This document shows, in pieces, positions 22,271-33,858 of a stretch of DNA of 64,000 nucleotides (the first letter of the stretch is position 1; every line of letters begins with the position of its first letter). The position numbers and the translations under genes are program-made. This stretch comes from Brassica napus. Lineage: Eukaryota; Streptophyta; Magnoliopsida; Brassicales; Brassicaceae. The stretch is from assembly GCF_020379485.1 (NCBI RefSeq), contig NC_063452.1:37338650-37402649 (forward strand). The letters are read 5' to 3'. The notes beneath the pieces were generated by a model. The model had not been told where the DNA came from, searched no databases, and worked only from the letters and a program-made list of their open reading frames with translations.

Positions 22271-22760
22271 TCACTAGCCCAAATTATAGTTGTATAGCTT
22301 GTTCCTAATAGTTGAATTCAGACACTGGTCCCTTTGGATAGACAATAGATAAAAATGGAGAATTTCATTGTTGGAAGGTTTGTTTGGATTGACTGAAGTA
22401 TTCATAGACTCTTCCATGTTTGTTTTGTTTCCTTTTGTGGTTCTACGTGAAACTTCGTTGATTTGTTGAACCAATTGAGAGGCTCATTAGTCGGGGGTGT
22501 GAGAACTAGGAACAAGAACCTTATCAGCTGATGAATTTTCCTTGTGGAAGAGAAAGAACTTCCTTCCCTTGCTGAGGTGATCCTCTTCTAGTATATGCAT
22601 TGATCTTGCTTCATCAAATGTATGGAATTGTTAAGATCTTTAACAACAATAATAATGTTACCATATCTGCTGCTAAGGCAGATCAGAATGCATGTCACAA
22701 ACGTATGCTAAGAAATAATGGCATCAATATTGGAAAGTAGGTGTTATCAACGGATGGAGA
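22271..22760 (-). pseudogene. Copia remnant, upstream part
   Basis: Minus-strand continuation of the copia element whose RT fragment lies at 5005-5497. It is A/T-rich with a 67-codon open stretch (22474-22274) but no diagnostic motif that I can name with certainty. The assignment rests on position: removing the TRIM and element C joins it directly to the copia protease-like sequence at 5847. Confidence 0.35.
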
Positions 22761-22799
22761 GATCATTGATTTTCTTTTGTTCTGGGATCATGTTATTCG

Positions 22800-24884
22800 C
22801 TGGTTAGGGACAAGCTACCCTTCATGTTATTTCTAGCAAACAAAAACACTAAGTGATCAGTTTAATACAAACTTTAAGTGTAACAATGAATGGAGACAGT
22901 TAAAACATCAATCATTATTTGTATCCGACACGTATATTTTGATACCCTAACGCCCTAGACCTAACAAATCGACTACTTAGCCATAGTCACAAAGAACACA
23001 TAGATAATATATGGAGAAAACATGATGATAGATTACAGGAATAATATAATATGGTTCATGATTCTTCTCAAAAGTTTGTAGAGATCCTCTCCCTTCACAA
23101 GATTAGAATCTTTTTCTCCTCAAAATCTCTGTAAGAAATAGTTTGTTCTGATTAGAATAATAAAAAAAACTATCTATTGCAGATATGAGGCAGCCTGGGA
23201 AGGAAAACGGGGATCCCTAGGCAAAATCCAAAATTATTTGGAAACTTCCTCAAATATCTTTCTTTGGAGTGGCTGTTCCATACCCTTACCAAGACCCCAC
23301 TGATATCTTAGCAAATTAGCCCCATACCTTTTATCTCAAACATGCGAAAACCACACTTTCCAGAGAAAAACTCCCTACATTCAGTTAATAAAGGCATGAG
23401 CTTCTCATCACATGCATCATTCCGGGTAGACGACACTAAGTAGAGGATGTAGGCTATTATGGTGGAGCTAGAAGTGTTTGGGGTTACCATTTCGATGTAG
23501 AGAATGTAGGATATTTAGCCATAGTCATAGTCACAAAGAACACATAGATAATATATGGAGAAAACATGATGATAGATTACAGGAATAATATAATATGGTT
23601 CATGATTCTTCTCAAAAGTTTGTAGAGATCCTCTCCCTTCACAAGATTAGAATCTTTTTCTCCTCAAAATCTCTGTAAGAAATAGTTTGTTCTGATTAGA
23701 ATAATAAAAAAAACTATCTATTGCAGATATGAGGCAGCCTGGGAAGGAAAACGGGGATCCCTAGGCAAAATCCAAAATTATTTGGAAACTTCCTCAAATA
23801 TCTTTCTTTGGAGTGGCTGTTCCATACCCTTACCAAGACCCCACTGATATCTTAGCAAATTAGCCCCATACCTTTTATCTCAAACATGCGAAAACCACAC
23901 TTTCCAGAGAAAAACTCCCTACATTCAGTTAATAAAGGCATGAGCTTCTCATCACATGCATCATTCCGGGTAGACGACACTAAGTAGAGGATGTAGGCTA
24001 TTATGGTGGAGCTAGAAGTGTTTGGGGTTACCATTTCGATGTAGAGAATGTAGGATATTGCACAAAATTCCAAGAGAAGACAGGTCCATTTATGTCCCCA
24101 GGACCACAGCCCCTACTTGTTTTGTTTTTTCCTTTTTTCAACTGTAAAACTTGGTTTCCACTCTTTTTGTTCACCTAAACAGAGACACGATTGTTGTGTT
24201 GCTTCTTCTCCTTATCCATCATCTTCATTTTCTGGGTCATTTTTGGACGACGATGTGATGACGAAATAGGTAATACTCATAATTTCGTGCCTCTGGTGGT
24301 TTTGATTTCACCACTTTTCTGATTCTCTGTTTTTCTTTCATGTTGACAGGTTTTGGTGCAGTCTCTATGTTTTTGACTCCTTGATCTTCCCTATTGATCA
24401 ATGTACTGTAGCAAGAATGAGTGAGAGGGTGCATCAATCCTTTCCTCTCCGACATTTTTGCATATATCTTCACGTATGACACTTAAAATAAAATGCACGA
24501 AGGTGGAACAAATGTTAAAGGTTCAAGGTGAGAACTAGATAAAGATGAGCCAGCAACTCAAGATCAACAAGATGGGTAAAAAGAATAAGAATTCATGAGT
24601 GTAATCTCGTTTCCCTGATCTAATACCTATAACAAGAAAAATTACAGTCAAGATTAGGTTCAAGTTAACTGGAGTTAAATCTTTCTGAGGTAACCTTAAA
24701 CAAAAAAATTTTGGAGAAAAACAAGATCTAAAGTCAGTGTGTACCAGCTGGTGTGTGTGTTCCTTGTCCACTAGTGATGGTCTTTGAATAAGACAGCTAA
24801 AAGAACAACGGTGGTTAGGATCGTCACAAAATAAAGTCTTTGTACCCGACAATCTATGACTCAATAAAAATAAAAGAAATTACT
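22800..24884 (-). mobile_element. Degenerate Athila LTR and 3' region fragment
   Basis: This stretch is homologous, in the same order, to 15000-16900 of element D: an LTR part (caccctagaaccctagac-like words at 22945-22970), then the 3' region (cccttaccaagaccccactg, and aaagatgagccagcaact at 24540 against aaagatgagctggccact at 16613). Sequence continues across the MITE to 25380-25480, where ggtgtgaaaataaat matches 17040. It has no terminal repeats of its own and is an older, truncated copy. Confidence 0.8.
22976..24059. repeat. 544-bp tandem duplication inside the Athila fragment
   Basis: The block from ttagccatagtcac to gtagaggatattt-like sequence occurs at about 22976-23519 and again at 23520-24059, offset 544. 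I found no substitution between the copies over the parts I compared, including identical 60-codon reading stretches. An extra catagt at the junction marks the crossover point. It is either a very recent duplication or an assembly duplication. Confidence 0.85.
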
Positions 24885-25375
24885 TATAATAGTTATTTTT
24901 AGTTTATTTTCACCAAAATAGTCCTCAAAGAGAAAAATGAGCAAAAGAAGTTTTAAAAGGTAAAAATACATGTACCCTAGAGTTAACTAATCTAGACTTT
25001 GAGTTTAGAGTTAAGGGGTGAGGTTTTGAGAATATGGTTTCAATTTTTTAAAAATTAAAAATAAATATTAAAAATTTTAAAATAAAAAGGATATTTTTAT
25101 CATTGTCCTCTTTGAATGCTATTTTTGCGACAAAAACCTTTTTTATATAATTTTGGTGTGATCCCAAAGGCTTTCTAGGTCCAAGGATTAATCACCAAGA
25201 GGCCCATAGAAATCCAGGTTTTCTTGCCACTTAAGGCGTCTATGGGTGGCCAAGAGGAATCGAACCCAGGGCAGAAATTCCAGCTGGAACCTCTTTACCA
25301 CTAGGTCAAGACCACTTGGTTAATGACAAAAACTTAAAAATGACTATTTAAGAAAATTGTCCTAAAACTAATTCA
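24885..25375. mobile_element. MITE-like element (second copy) with SINE inside
   Basis: Same family as 1-189 (ggtgaggttttgagaatatgg, gctatttttgcgacaaaaac, then ttaaaaatgactattt and gaaaattgtcct). The two halves are separated by the SINE at 25138-25324. It lies within the Athila fragment, so the order of events is Athila, then this element, then the SINE. Confidence 0.65.
25138..25324 (-). mobile_element. tRNA-derived SINE
   Basis: On the minus strand, A box TGACCTAGTGG (25308-25298) and B box GGTTCGATTCC (25266-25256) have normal spacing; the body contains GGCCACCCATAGACGCC, and the 3' end is an A/T-rich tail (ttatataaaaaaagg). The element is flanked by the direct repeat gacaaaaac at 25129-25137 and 25325-25333, which is continuous in the related repeat at 1-189. 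This gives a clean target duplication. Confidence 0.85.
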
Positions 25376-25483
25376 AAAAATAAAAATAAATAAACGAGTT
25401 AATAAACAATGAAGACCATCCACCATATTTACTTCCCACCATATTTGGTGTGAAAATAAATTAAGGAGAAGGTATGAAATAAT

Positions 25484-25858
25484 CTAAAAAAAAATTGGGT
25501 CGAACACGCTTAACTCTAAAGTTCAAAACGGATGTGTACCCAGAAAGATAAGCGCACTTTAGTGATATAGGTAACAAAATTAATTATATTAAACTTTTAA
25601 TCATATACCAGAAATTAGAATGTTAAGAAAAGTTTGTTCAAGGGTCTATGCACAAAGAAAAAATGTACAATTAAACATAAACAAAGCAAATCTGTAATGA
25701 AAATTTTTAAATTTAAGACGGCCCTACTCAGCCGCTTATGTGGTTTATGCCACGGGCTTGGAGACGAATCGTAGATGAAACTATCTCCCTCTTTTTTCTA
25801 AAAATCTATCTCCCATTTTGGCATATTTAAGTCCCCAAAACCGCACCTGGCTGACTAG
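25484..25858. other. Unassigned stretch
   Basis: AT-rich, no reading frame or terminal repeat recognised. Confidence 0.5.
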
Positions 25859-26125
25859 TTATTTATTTACCCATTCACAATGTTTTTGTACTTTGAACAA
25901 AAGAAAAATGTTTATCTGTCTTAGACTAAACATATTTATTAAATGATGTATTCTACTTCCGCATTGTTTGTCACAATCGGTAAGTCTGCTTCTGTTTTGC
26001 ATGTTGTTGAGTTGGTTTACCCTTGCAGTGGATTCTTGTAAATAAGCTGGAATAACGCAGGTTTCGATGTTTGAGAACATTACAGAAATAACTAGAACAA
26101 GAGCGGTTATGGTACGGGAAAACAA
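25859..26125 (-). other. Possible small secreted-type peptide frame, cut by a MULE
   Basis: An 88-codon minus-strand frame. Its first five codons come from the MULE terminus. After them it reads ITALVLVISVMFSNIETC, a hydrophobic stretch like a signal peptide, then a polar part with cysteines (TDCDKQCGS, KHCEW) and a stop at 25859. If the MULE and one TSD copy are removed, the same frame runs on upstream without a stop to an ATG at 27203 (MIKELVHLLNHCNYN). I do not recognise the family. It may be a chance frame. No splice or promoter evidence was found. Confidence 0.3.
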
Positions 26126-27139
26126 TCACTTAAATCACCAATTTTCAAATTTGGACCATTTAAAGCACTAACTTAGCTACTTTAAACTTCAACTTAATTT
26201 GACTAAACCAAATTAAAGACGACGTTAACTGAGGTAACGGATTGATTTAACAGAGTTAACCACCGTTTGTAATTTCCGTTAAATACATGAAACTCGTTTT
26301 AAAAGTAAAAAATTGTTCCTCCACGGGTTCGAACACGGGACTAGAGGTACAATTACAACAAAGCCTAACCACTTGGCTACATAAAATTTGTTTGTTAACT
26401 CGTATAGATACTAATCTCTCTTAAACTAAATAACAGCTTTTTAAAATTTTTAAAAGTGGATCGGGAATCCTCTCTTCGTCCGAGTCCCTTCTTCACGAGC
26501 ATGTTCTCCATGAGCCTCTGCTTCATTTCCTTCACCCACGAGCATGTCTAGATACTAATCTCTCTGTGAATTTGTTTACGCTTGATTTTCTGTTCAGTTG
26601 TTTTTTTTTTTAATTTGAATTCAATACTATTGTTCTTTGATTGAACAAAGAAATACTACATTGTATTTTACTTGGATAAGTTACATCGATTCTAGAGACT
26701 GGACGGGTTACTGTTTAAGTAAAATTATTTGCGGTTTTATGCCAATAGTCAAACGGCGCAGTAAGTTAACAAAATGATTTGGATGTTCAATAATAATATC
26801 TATTAGTATATACTGAAATTAACAAAATTGTAAGTGGTCTAGTAGTTTGGGTTTACAACGAATGTAGCTTTAGTCATGGGTTCGGTTAATTTTAGATATA
26901 TTTTAAAAAAAAAATCAACACGACTTCTTTTGGATCTAACGGAAATTAGAAACGGTGGTTACCTCTGTTAGATCAATCCAATATCCAAGTTAACGTCGTC
27001 TTTAATTTAGTTTAGCCAAATAAAGTTGAGGTTTAAAGTGACTATTCAAGTTAAGTTGGTTTTTTAAATAGTCCAAGAGAAAGTTCATGTTTTTTTTCAA
27101 CCAAATTTGAAAGTTGGTGATTTAAATGACAATTTTTCC
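26115..27139. mobile_element. Mutator-like non-autonomous element (long TIRs, 9-bp TSD)
   Basis: The ends are inverted repeats of roughly 170-190 bp. The left starts cgggaaaacaatcactt, and the right reads on the other strand ggaaaaattgtcattt; both continue with aaatcaccaa, caaatttgg and later ttaacgtcgtc/gacgacgttaac. TSD gttatggta is exact (26106-26114 and 27140-27148). A 9-bp TSD with GGxAAAA ends is the Mutator signature. The middle has no transposase. It includes a tRNA-like segment and a short GC-richer block (26455-26550) that may be captured sequence. Confidence 0.88.
26325..26379 (-). other. tRNA-like A/B-box segment inside the MULE
   Basis: On the minus strand, A box TAGCCAAGTGG (26379-26369) and B box GTTCGAACCC (26334-26325) are 35 bases apart. 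This is Pol III promoter-like and resembles the head of a SINE or tRNA pseudogene. Function is unproven. Confidence 0.4.
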
Positions 27140-27148
27140 GTTATGGTA

Positions 27149-28458
27149 ATGTTATAATTACAGTGATTTAAGAGATGAACCAACTCTTTAATCATAGACA
27201 CCGTCTTTGTAATAACTTTTTATTAGGATACCAACTTCTGTGGATCCCTTTAGACAACTCGTGCTGCGCTTCCTTACCTTCTGTGAAGGCAAGTTAAAAG
27301 TCGACCAAGACATCAGATATGTAAGTCGAACCTAACTCCTTAATCATTGTCAAATAGTTATGTGTTGTACCTGTTATAGAATACTTGCTTGTAACACTAA
27401 GTTCAAATAGGAGCATTTCCCATAGCATCGGTCTCAAGTTGTGCTATCCACATAAAACTAAGGGGATAGTGACCGGTGTGTGTCGGAAATAGAGTTACAT
27501 GACCGAAACATTGTGGTTTCGGGCTTTGGAAAGTGTTTTGTCCGGAACTGATTGTGGGGTTGTCGGTTAATTTCTTGAGCGGACATGGTACGTCCGAGGA
27601 AAATGCACTCAACAAGAAAATCCTTGACATTCCTGGTGTACGTAGTGTTCTGTTCTCCGAACCTATTAGAACGCCAGCAATTAAGTCAGACTAGAGACCT
27701 AGAGTATAATACATGTTTCTCATAGTAGAGGCTTGTTTTGTGGATGGACTTTGACTATGTATAGGTTACTAGTATATCTCAGTTTGTGTATGCCTGTAAA
27801 AATTATGTAAGCACCCACGCTACTGGGATGTATCGTTGAACCGATTGCACCACCAGGGAAGAGGAAGCTCCGGAGACCACAAGATGCCTCCTATAGCCTT
27901 GACAATCGCCCATTTGCAAGAACCGGAGACAGGTGATTTAGCTGTCCGAAATCAATTAACGAACAGGAGCAAAAACCCAAGAGAACCATGTCGACACAGC
28001 TCCATTGGATATCTGAATACAAACGGCCGAGAAGAGGGAAAGATATCGAGACGAGCATCTCAGCACCGCGATGAACACACCATAGACAAAGTCTCCGCCT
28101 TTGCACCACTTCGGCACTTCCCGAACCAAACACCACAGCATCAACACACTCCACAGCAGAAGTTAAGTACGACTTTGAGTTAACTGAAACCTCCAAAGCA
28201 CCCTAGGTACAGAGAAACATAGCACATCTTTCCGAGACACCAAGGAGAAGACGACGCCATGAACCCTACACCACACACCCTTCGTCCGAACCAGAGACCA
28301 AAGACTGCAGTTCAGATCCAGAACGGTGAGCCAATTGACTTCCTCTACGCACCACTGTTCCTCCGAGGAGCTTAAGGAACTCCATGAAAAGCCCTAAGAG
28401 CTGACTCCACCATACACAGACTCTCCAACCCCGTGTTGCGACTCCACCACCAAACTAT
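27149..28458. other. Unassigned flank of the hAT nest, coding-like composition
   Basis: From 27830 on the sequence is GC-richer, with overlapping open frames on both strands (27836-28183 plus, 28196-27891 minus). I recognise no domain in either. The hAT element interrupts this region at 28459, and the matching continuation resumes at 49912 with similar composition (gacgccaaagcttctc). It may be part of an old retroelement or gene. 27149-27830 shows nothing I can name. Confidence 0.4.
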
Positions 28459-28564
28459 ACTACACCCAGTGGCGGAGCAAGGATATGGACGTGGGTCATA
28501 AAAAAATTTCTTAATAGTAAAGATGTATAAATGTTATCGAAAAATAATTACAATGCACTAAAAC

Positions 28565-28668
28565 TTAAAGATGTACTCTACGCTCATTCATATATTGGAA
28601 TCTCTTTATTACTGTCTCATTTGTCATTGTCTCAAACACTTGTTTCTCAATAAAACAAACTAGACAAT
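28565..28668 (-). pseudogene. 3' end of the hAT transposase-like gene (beyond insertion B)
   Basis: Reading on from the right-hand fragment across the ACAAT duplication, the minus strand gives LVCFIEKQVFETM, then TVIKRFQYMNERRVHL and a TAA at 28567-28565. The frame is exactly in register with LSDC at 46975, so this is the last 32 or so codons of the hAT C-terminal dimerisation region. Confidence 0.85.
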
Positions 28669-29143
28669 TGTTGGACCCAATTTCGGTCAGTACATTAATG
28701 GGCCACGATCAAAGGTATGGGCCAAAATGAACAGAAGCCCGTAGCAAGCAATCGAGCTCTAAAGCGAAGACTTCGAGGTCCCGGAGATCGCGGAGCAGTC
28801 TCGGAGATCTGGAGCAGTTACGAAGATCACGAGGCCGACTTACTATAAAGGAAGGAGAACGGACATGAAGAAGCACACGTTGAAAACCCTAGAGAGAGCT
28901 ATAAACTTACATCGACCTTGTTCTCATCCCAATATTAGATTCTTTCTTTATGGATCTCATTTGTATCACTCGATCTAATTCAGATCATTGTATTTGATCT
29001 AATTCATCAATAAATTCCATTTCAACCTACTGGAAACTGTTTAACATTGTTGCATTCTAAAGATATCGTTGCCTACATCATTTGTCTTCCCTAGATCAAA
29101 CCCCGATCACTATCAAATACTTAGTGTAGATTTAGGTTCTACA
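28669..29143 (+). repeat. 5' LTR of element B
   Basis: 475 bp. Near-identical in layout to 46499-46974, with scattered substitutions (for example tatgggccaaaatg versus tatgcgtcgaaatg). It contains the words actataaaggaaggaga (likely TATA region, about 28851) and gagagagctata. Confidence 0.9.
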
Positions 29144-29162
29144 TTTTGGCGCCGACTGTGGA
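29144..29162 (+). promoter_or_regulatory. Primer binding site of B
   Basis: TTTTGGCGCCGACTGTGG directly after the LTR end TCTACA, as in element A. Confidence 0.75.
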
Positions 29163-29220
29163 GAAGATAAACGAAAAACATCTTTGCTAAGAAACCGATC
29201 TAAGTTTCCTAAGCGCGACT

Positions 29221-32200
29221 ATGGACCCTACCCCAATTCGATCCGACTGCATCGAATCAATCGATCTCGACCTCTTTCGATCGATGAGGCCGATCGCATC
29301 GAGAAAAGTCGATGTTCTCAACGAGCAATCCTGCGCTTCGCGAGAAGCGGCTGACGACTCCACCATCATCGCCTGCGAAGATACGATACAAAAAGGAGCA
29401 ATCGTGACTTTCTACGAGCACGAAACTATAAATCTCGATATGCCCCATGACGATGCCTTAGTGATCGCATTGGAAGTCGAAGGCGCCATCTTCTCGAAAT
29501 TCCTCGTCGACACCGAAAGCGCTGTCGACATCATCTCGCAAAAACCGCTACGGTCCCTCGAGCAACCGATCCCAATGATCAGACAAGAAACGACTCCCCT
29601 CGCTAGCTTCGAAGGACAGTCAGTCCCTTCGCTCGGGATCATATTATTAACCACCGGAACTCACGATCTGGAACTGAAAACAGAATTCACCGTAGTCGAT
29701 CATCCTATGACTTTCGACGCCATCGTAGGGCGCCCCTGGTTGCACCAGATGAGGGCGGTCCCCTCAGTTTATCACCAATGTGTGAAGTTTTTATTTCCAA
29801 CCGGCGAGAAAACCATACTCGGAAGCCAAAAACGAGCCCGAGCCTGTTACATGTCTGAATTCCGAAAAATGCCGCAGAAGGAGGAGAATATCCCACTCGC
29901 ACGCGACCTCAAAGACCCCGCCAAATACCTATCGAGCGTCATCGCCCTAGATGAGAGCTCCCCCGAAAAAGGCGTCAACATCGGGAACGATCTACCTCCT
30001 GAAGTCAGGAACGACCTCGTATCTTTCCTCAAGCAAAATATTAAGACATTCGCATGGTCCGCGGCAGACATGCCCAGAATTGACATCAATATCACCTCTC
30101 ACGACCTAAACGTCGACCCTATGTTTAAACCTATCAAACAGAAACGAAGAAAGCTAGGACCCGAACGAGCCAAGGCAGTACACGACGAAGTGGACAAGCT
30201 CTTGAAAATCGGTTCCATTCGCGAATTCCAATACCCTGACTGGCTCGCAAACCCAGTCGTAGTAAAAAAGAAAAATGGAAAATGGAGAGTGTGTATCAAT
30301 TTTACCGACCTCAACAAAGCATGCCCAAAAGATAGTTTCCCATTACCGCATATCGACCGGCTGGTAGAAGCCACGGCCGGTCATGAATTACTTTCGTTCA
30401 TGGATGCATTTTCTGGTTACAATCAGATCCTCATGAACCCCGAAGACCAGGAAAAAACTAGCTTCATCACTGAGCGGGGTACCTATTGCTACAAAGTAAT
30501 GCCATTCGGACTAAAGAACGCCGGAGCTACTTATCAAAGACTAGTAAATAAAATGTTCTCCATGCAACTTGGAAGAACGATGGAGGTTTACATAGACGAC
30601 ATGCTAGTAAAGTCATCAAAAGCCAACGACCACGTTCTACAACTCCAAGAGTGTTTCAACATTCTTAATTAATTCGGGATGAAACTGAACCCTACAAAAT
30701 GCACTTTCGGAGTGGCCTCCGGAGAGTTCCTCGGATACCTCATAACCGAAAGGGGAATCGAGGCCAACCCGAAACAGATCACCGCGCTCATCGATACCTT
30801 ACCTCCGAGATCGATCCGAGAAATACAGCGCCTCACCGGTAAAATAGCTGCGCTGAACCGCTTCATTTCTAGATCTACCGACAGATGCCTCCCTTTCTAC
30901 AAGCTATTGAAAGGAAACAAGAAATTCGAATGGAACACCGAATGTGACTCCACCCTAAAAGAACTTAAGACATATATCAGCGAACCGCCCGTTCTGTCAA
31001 AACCAATCATAGGAGAGACCATCTTTTTGTATGTGGCAACCTCTGAACACGCAGGAAGCGGAGTGCAAATTCACGAAGAAAGCGGAGAACAAAGACCTAT
31101 ATACTATGTAAGTAGATCGTTGGTAAACGCTGAAACCAGGTACCCCGTGATGGAGAAGCTAGCGCTAGCAGTAGTAACCGCGGCCCGAAAATTAAGACCT
31201 TATTTTTCAGTCGAATTCAATCACGGTCATGACATTGCAACCCCTGCGGACAGTACTCCACAGTCCAAGCCAATCAGGAATATTGGCGAAGTGGGCAATC
31301 AAGCTCAGTGAATACGATATCGAATACAAACCACGAACGAGCTCGAAAGTGCAGGTGTTAGCTGATTTCGTAATCGAACTCGTCCCGAAAGAGGACAGCA
31401 CGAAATCGAATTCCCAAACATGGAAATTACATGTCGATGGGGCCTCATCGAGGCAGGGATCCAGGGTCGGGATACAGCTCGAATCCCCGACAGGGGAAAT
31501 GATCGAGCAATCATTTTGCTTGGGATTCAGCGCATCAAACAAAGAAGCCGAATACGAATCTCTGATCGCCGGCCTACGACTCGCACGAAGCGTCGGAGCT
31601 CAGGAAATCAGCGCCTTCAGCGACTCGTAGTTAGTCACGAGCCAATTCCACGGAGAATACGAAGCAAAAAATGAAAGAATGGAAGCATATCTCACAGTCC
31701 TAAAAGAGATCGCTCAACAATTCGACAAATTTGAACTCACAAAAATCCCAAGAGGAGATAACAAGTCGACCGACGCTCTAGCTGCGCTGGCTTTGACTTC
31801 CAACCCAGCGGTAAAAAGAATAATACCGGTGGAAGGAATAGAAAAGCCTAGCATAAATCTCCCATGCAAAGGAAGCAATCTTCAAGGAGATAGCCTCCCG
31901 TGCATCGATGTAATCACTACACGAAGCAGAGCACGGAAAGAAAGCCAGGAACTTGACGACGAAACCAGCATTGAGCTCGATGACCCATCAACCCCAAGCA
32001 AGTCACGTGTCAGGACTAGAAGAACAGCAACCACAACAACTGACCCTGAAGAAGCCGTCCACGAAACTAACAATGAGGCGCACGACGCCTTCAAAAAAGA
32101 GCTCGAAGCTAGAGCAGATTGGAGAACCCCAATAATTAAATACATAAAAGACGGCGAACTCCCCGCTGAAAGATGGGAAGCTCGAAAAATAAAAGCCCAG

Positions 32201-33390
32201 AGCTCGCGCTATTGTATTATGGATGAAAAACTGTAGAAAAGAAGCCTAGACGAGCCTTATTTGTTGCCGGTGTCTCCCAAAGACGCATTCACAATCCTAA
32301 ACAAACTCATGGAGGATTATGCGGAAGCCACTCTGGCGGGTGATCCCTATTAATCAGGATAAAGAAACTAGGCTACTTCTGGCCAACGATCGCCGATGAT
32401 AGCGAGCAATTCGCATTAAAATGCGACAAATGCCAAAGGCACGCACCAATGATACACCAACCGACTCAAAAATTATCTACAATATCTTCACCATACCCTT
32501 TTATGAAATGGTCCATGGATATAGTAGGCCCGCTAGTACCTTCTGGACCAGCCCAATTATAATTCCTCCTGGTACTAACCGACTATTTTACCAAATGGAT
32601 CGAAGCCGAAGCATTCTCCAACATCACCTCTACGACGGTAACCAGCTTCATTTGGAAAAACATCATCTGTCGACATGGTTTACCATACGAGATAGTAACC
32701 AACAATGGACCACAATTCATCTCAAAAATATTCAACGAGTATTGCGTAAAGTGGAAAATCAAAATTAAGGCCGCAAGCCCCCGATACCCAAAATGCAACG
32801 GTCATGCCGAAGCCGCAAATAAAAATATCATGAACAACCTCAAGAAGAGACTCGACCTCAAGAAAGAGAGGTGGGGCGAGGAGCTGCACGATGTCCTATG
32901 GGCTTACAGAACGACACCCCACACAGCAACCCAAGAAACACCATTCTCGCTGTCTTACGAAGTCGAAGCCGTAATCCCAGCCGAAGTCGAAGCCGTAATC
33001 CCAGCCGAAGTCGAGGTCCCGAGTCAGCAATGAGGGATATGTCAAGAAGACGCCGAACTCAACGAAGAGTTGTTAATCCACAAGTTAGACATGATCGAGG
33101 AACGACGAGAAAACGCAGCCGTACGAGTGCAAAATTACCAACAAGCCGTGACACGTTATTACGACTCCAACGTAAGAAACCATGCTTTCTCCGTAGGCGA
33201 CCTAGTTCTCCGAAAAGTGTTCGACGGAAGGAAAGAACCGGGAGCAGGAAAACTAGGAGCAAAATGGGAAGGACCATACAAAGTCACCAAATAAATCCGA
33301 ACCGGAGTCTACGAGCTAGAAAAACGCAAAACTGGCCTCCCAGAAATGAGACCGTGGAACGCCTACAACTTAAAGAAATATTACAAGTAA
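29221..33390 (+). pseudogene. Protease-RT-RNase H-integrase polyprotein of B, broken
   Basis: It starts MDPTPIRSD (the gag start) but runs almost at once into the protease, so gag is deleted. In the protease site VDTESAVDII the canonical DTG glycine is glutamate. RT is well kept, with PVVVKKKNGKWRVCIN, FMDAFSGYNQI and the catalytic VYIDDMLV (about 30589-30612). A TAA at about 30670 interrupts RT, and a frameshift lies near 31215. RNase H (HVDGASSRQGSRVGI, KEAEYESLIAGL, FSDS) follows with a TAG at 31628. Integrase keeps [12 protein letters not shown] and HAEAANKNI, but the central TDNGPQF is TNNGPQF, losing the second acidic residue. A 24-bp tandem repeat (about 32963-33010) lies in integrase. 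The end is PEMRPWNAYNLKKYYK. Several further stops (32234, 32350, 33031, 33292) make it non-functional. Confidence 0.9.
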
Positions 33391-33858
33391 CGCAAAACCC
33401 AAACCTCGACTATGACTATCAAGCTTTGAGCTGGGAGGCTACCGACCCTACCCTATAGCTCAGTCAAAGAAAAACGGAACTACGAAATGGCTTGATCCCT
33501 CGAAGAGGGTACGTAGGCAGCTCGACACCGAGAGCAGCCCAAACAACTGAACAAACAGTTGTTACTTTTCTTCTATTACTTAGAATATTCAATCTCTAAA
33601 TGTAGCCCGACTTGCTATCAGGCCATATCAAGGCCCACAAAATAGATTCCTGATCAGTCTCTGTTCTACACACACCTTTTAAATGTTAAAACAAACAAGC
33701 TCAATGAAGCTAAAGTTAAAAAAACATTCGATTAGGAAAGGTATTAACCCGATAATCCATTTTCTGAAGACATATTTATGTTCCTTCAACAAACCAAAAG
33801 ACAAAAGAAAAACACAGAAAAAACTACAAATTCCAAAGCAGATAGGTTAACACTCGCA
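33391..33858. other. Spacer between integrase and antisense gene in B
   Basis: It contains ttgatccctcgaagagggta (33492 on), conserved with element A, and no open frame of note. It probably holds the transcript ends of both convergent genes. Confidence 0.55.

Noticed and set aside
27403..27630. 75-codon minus-strand frame (MSRIFLLSAFSS start)
   Set aside because: No family recognised and no neighbouring exon with matching phase.
27836..28196. Overlapping frames of about 100-115 codons on both strands
   Set aside because: Neither shows a known motif, and GC-richer composition alone opens both strands; kept only as an unassigned region.
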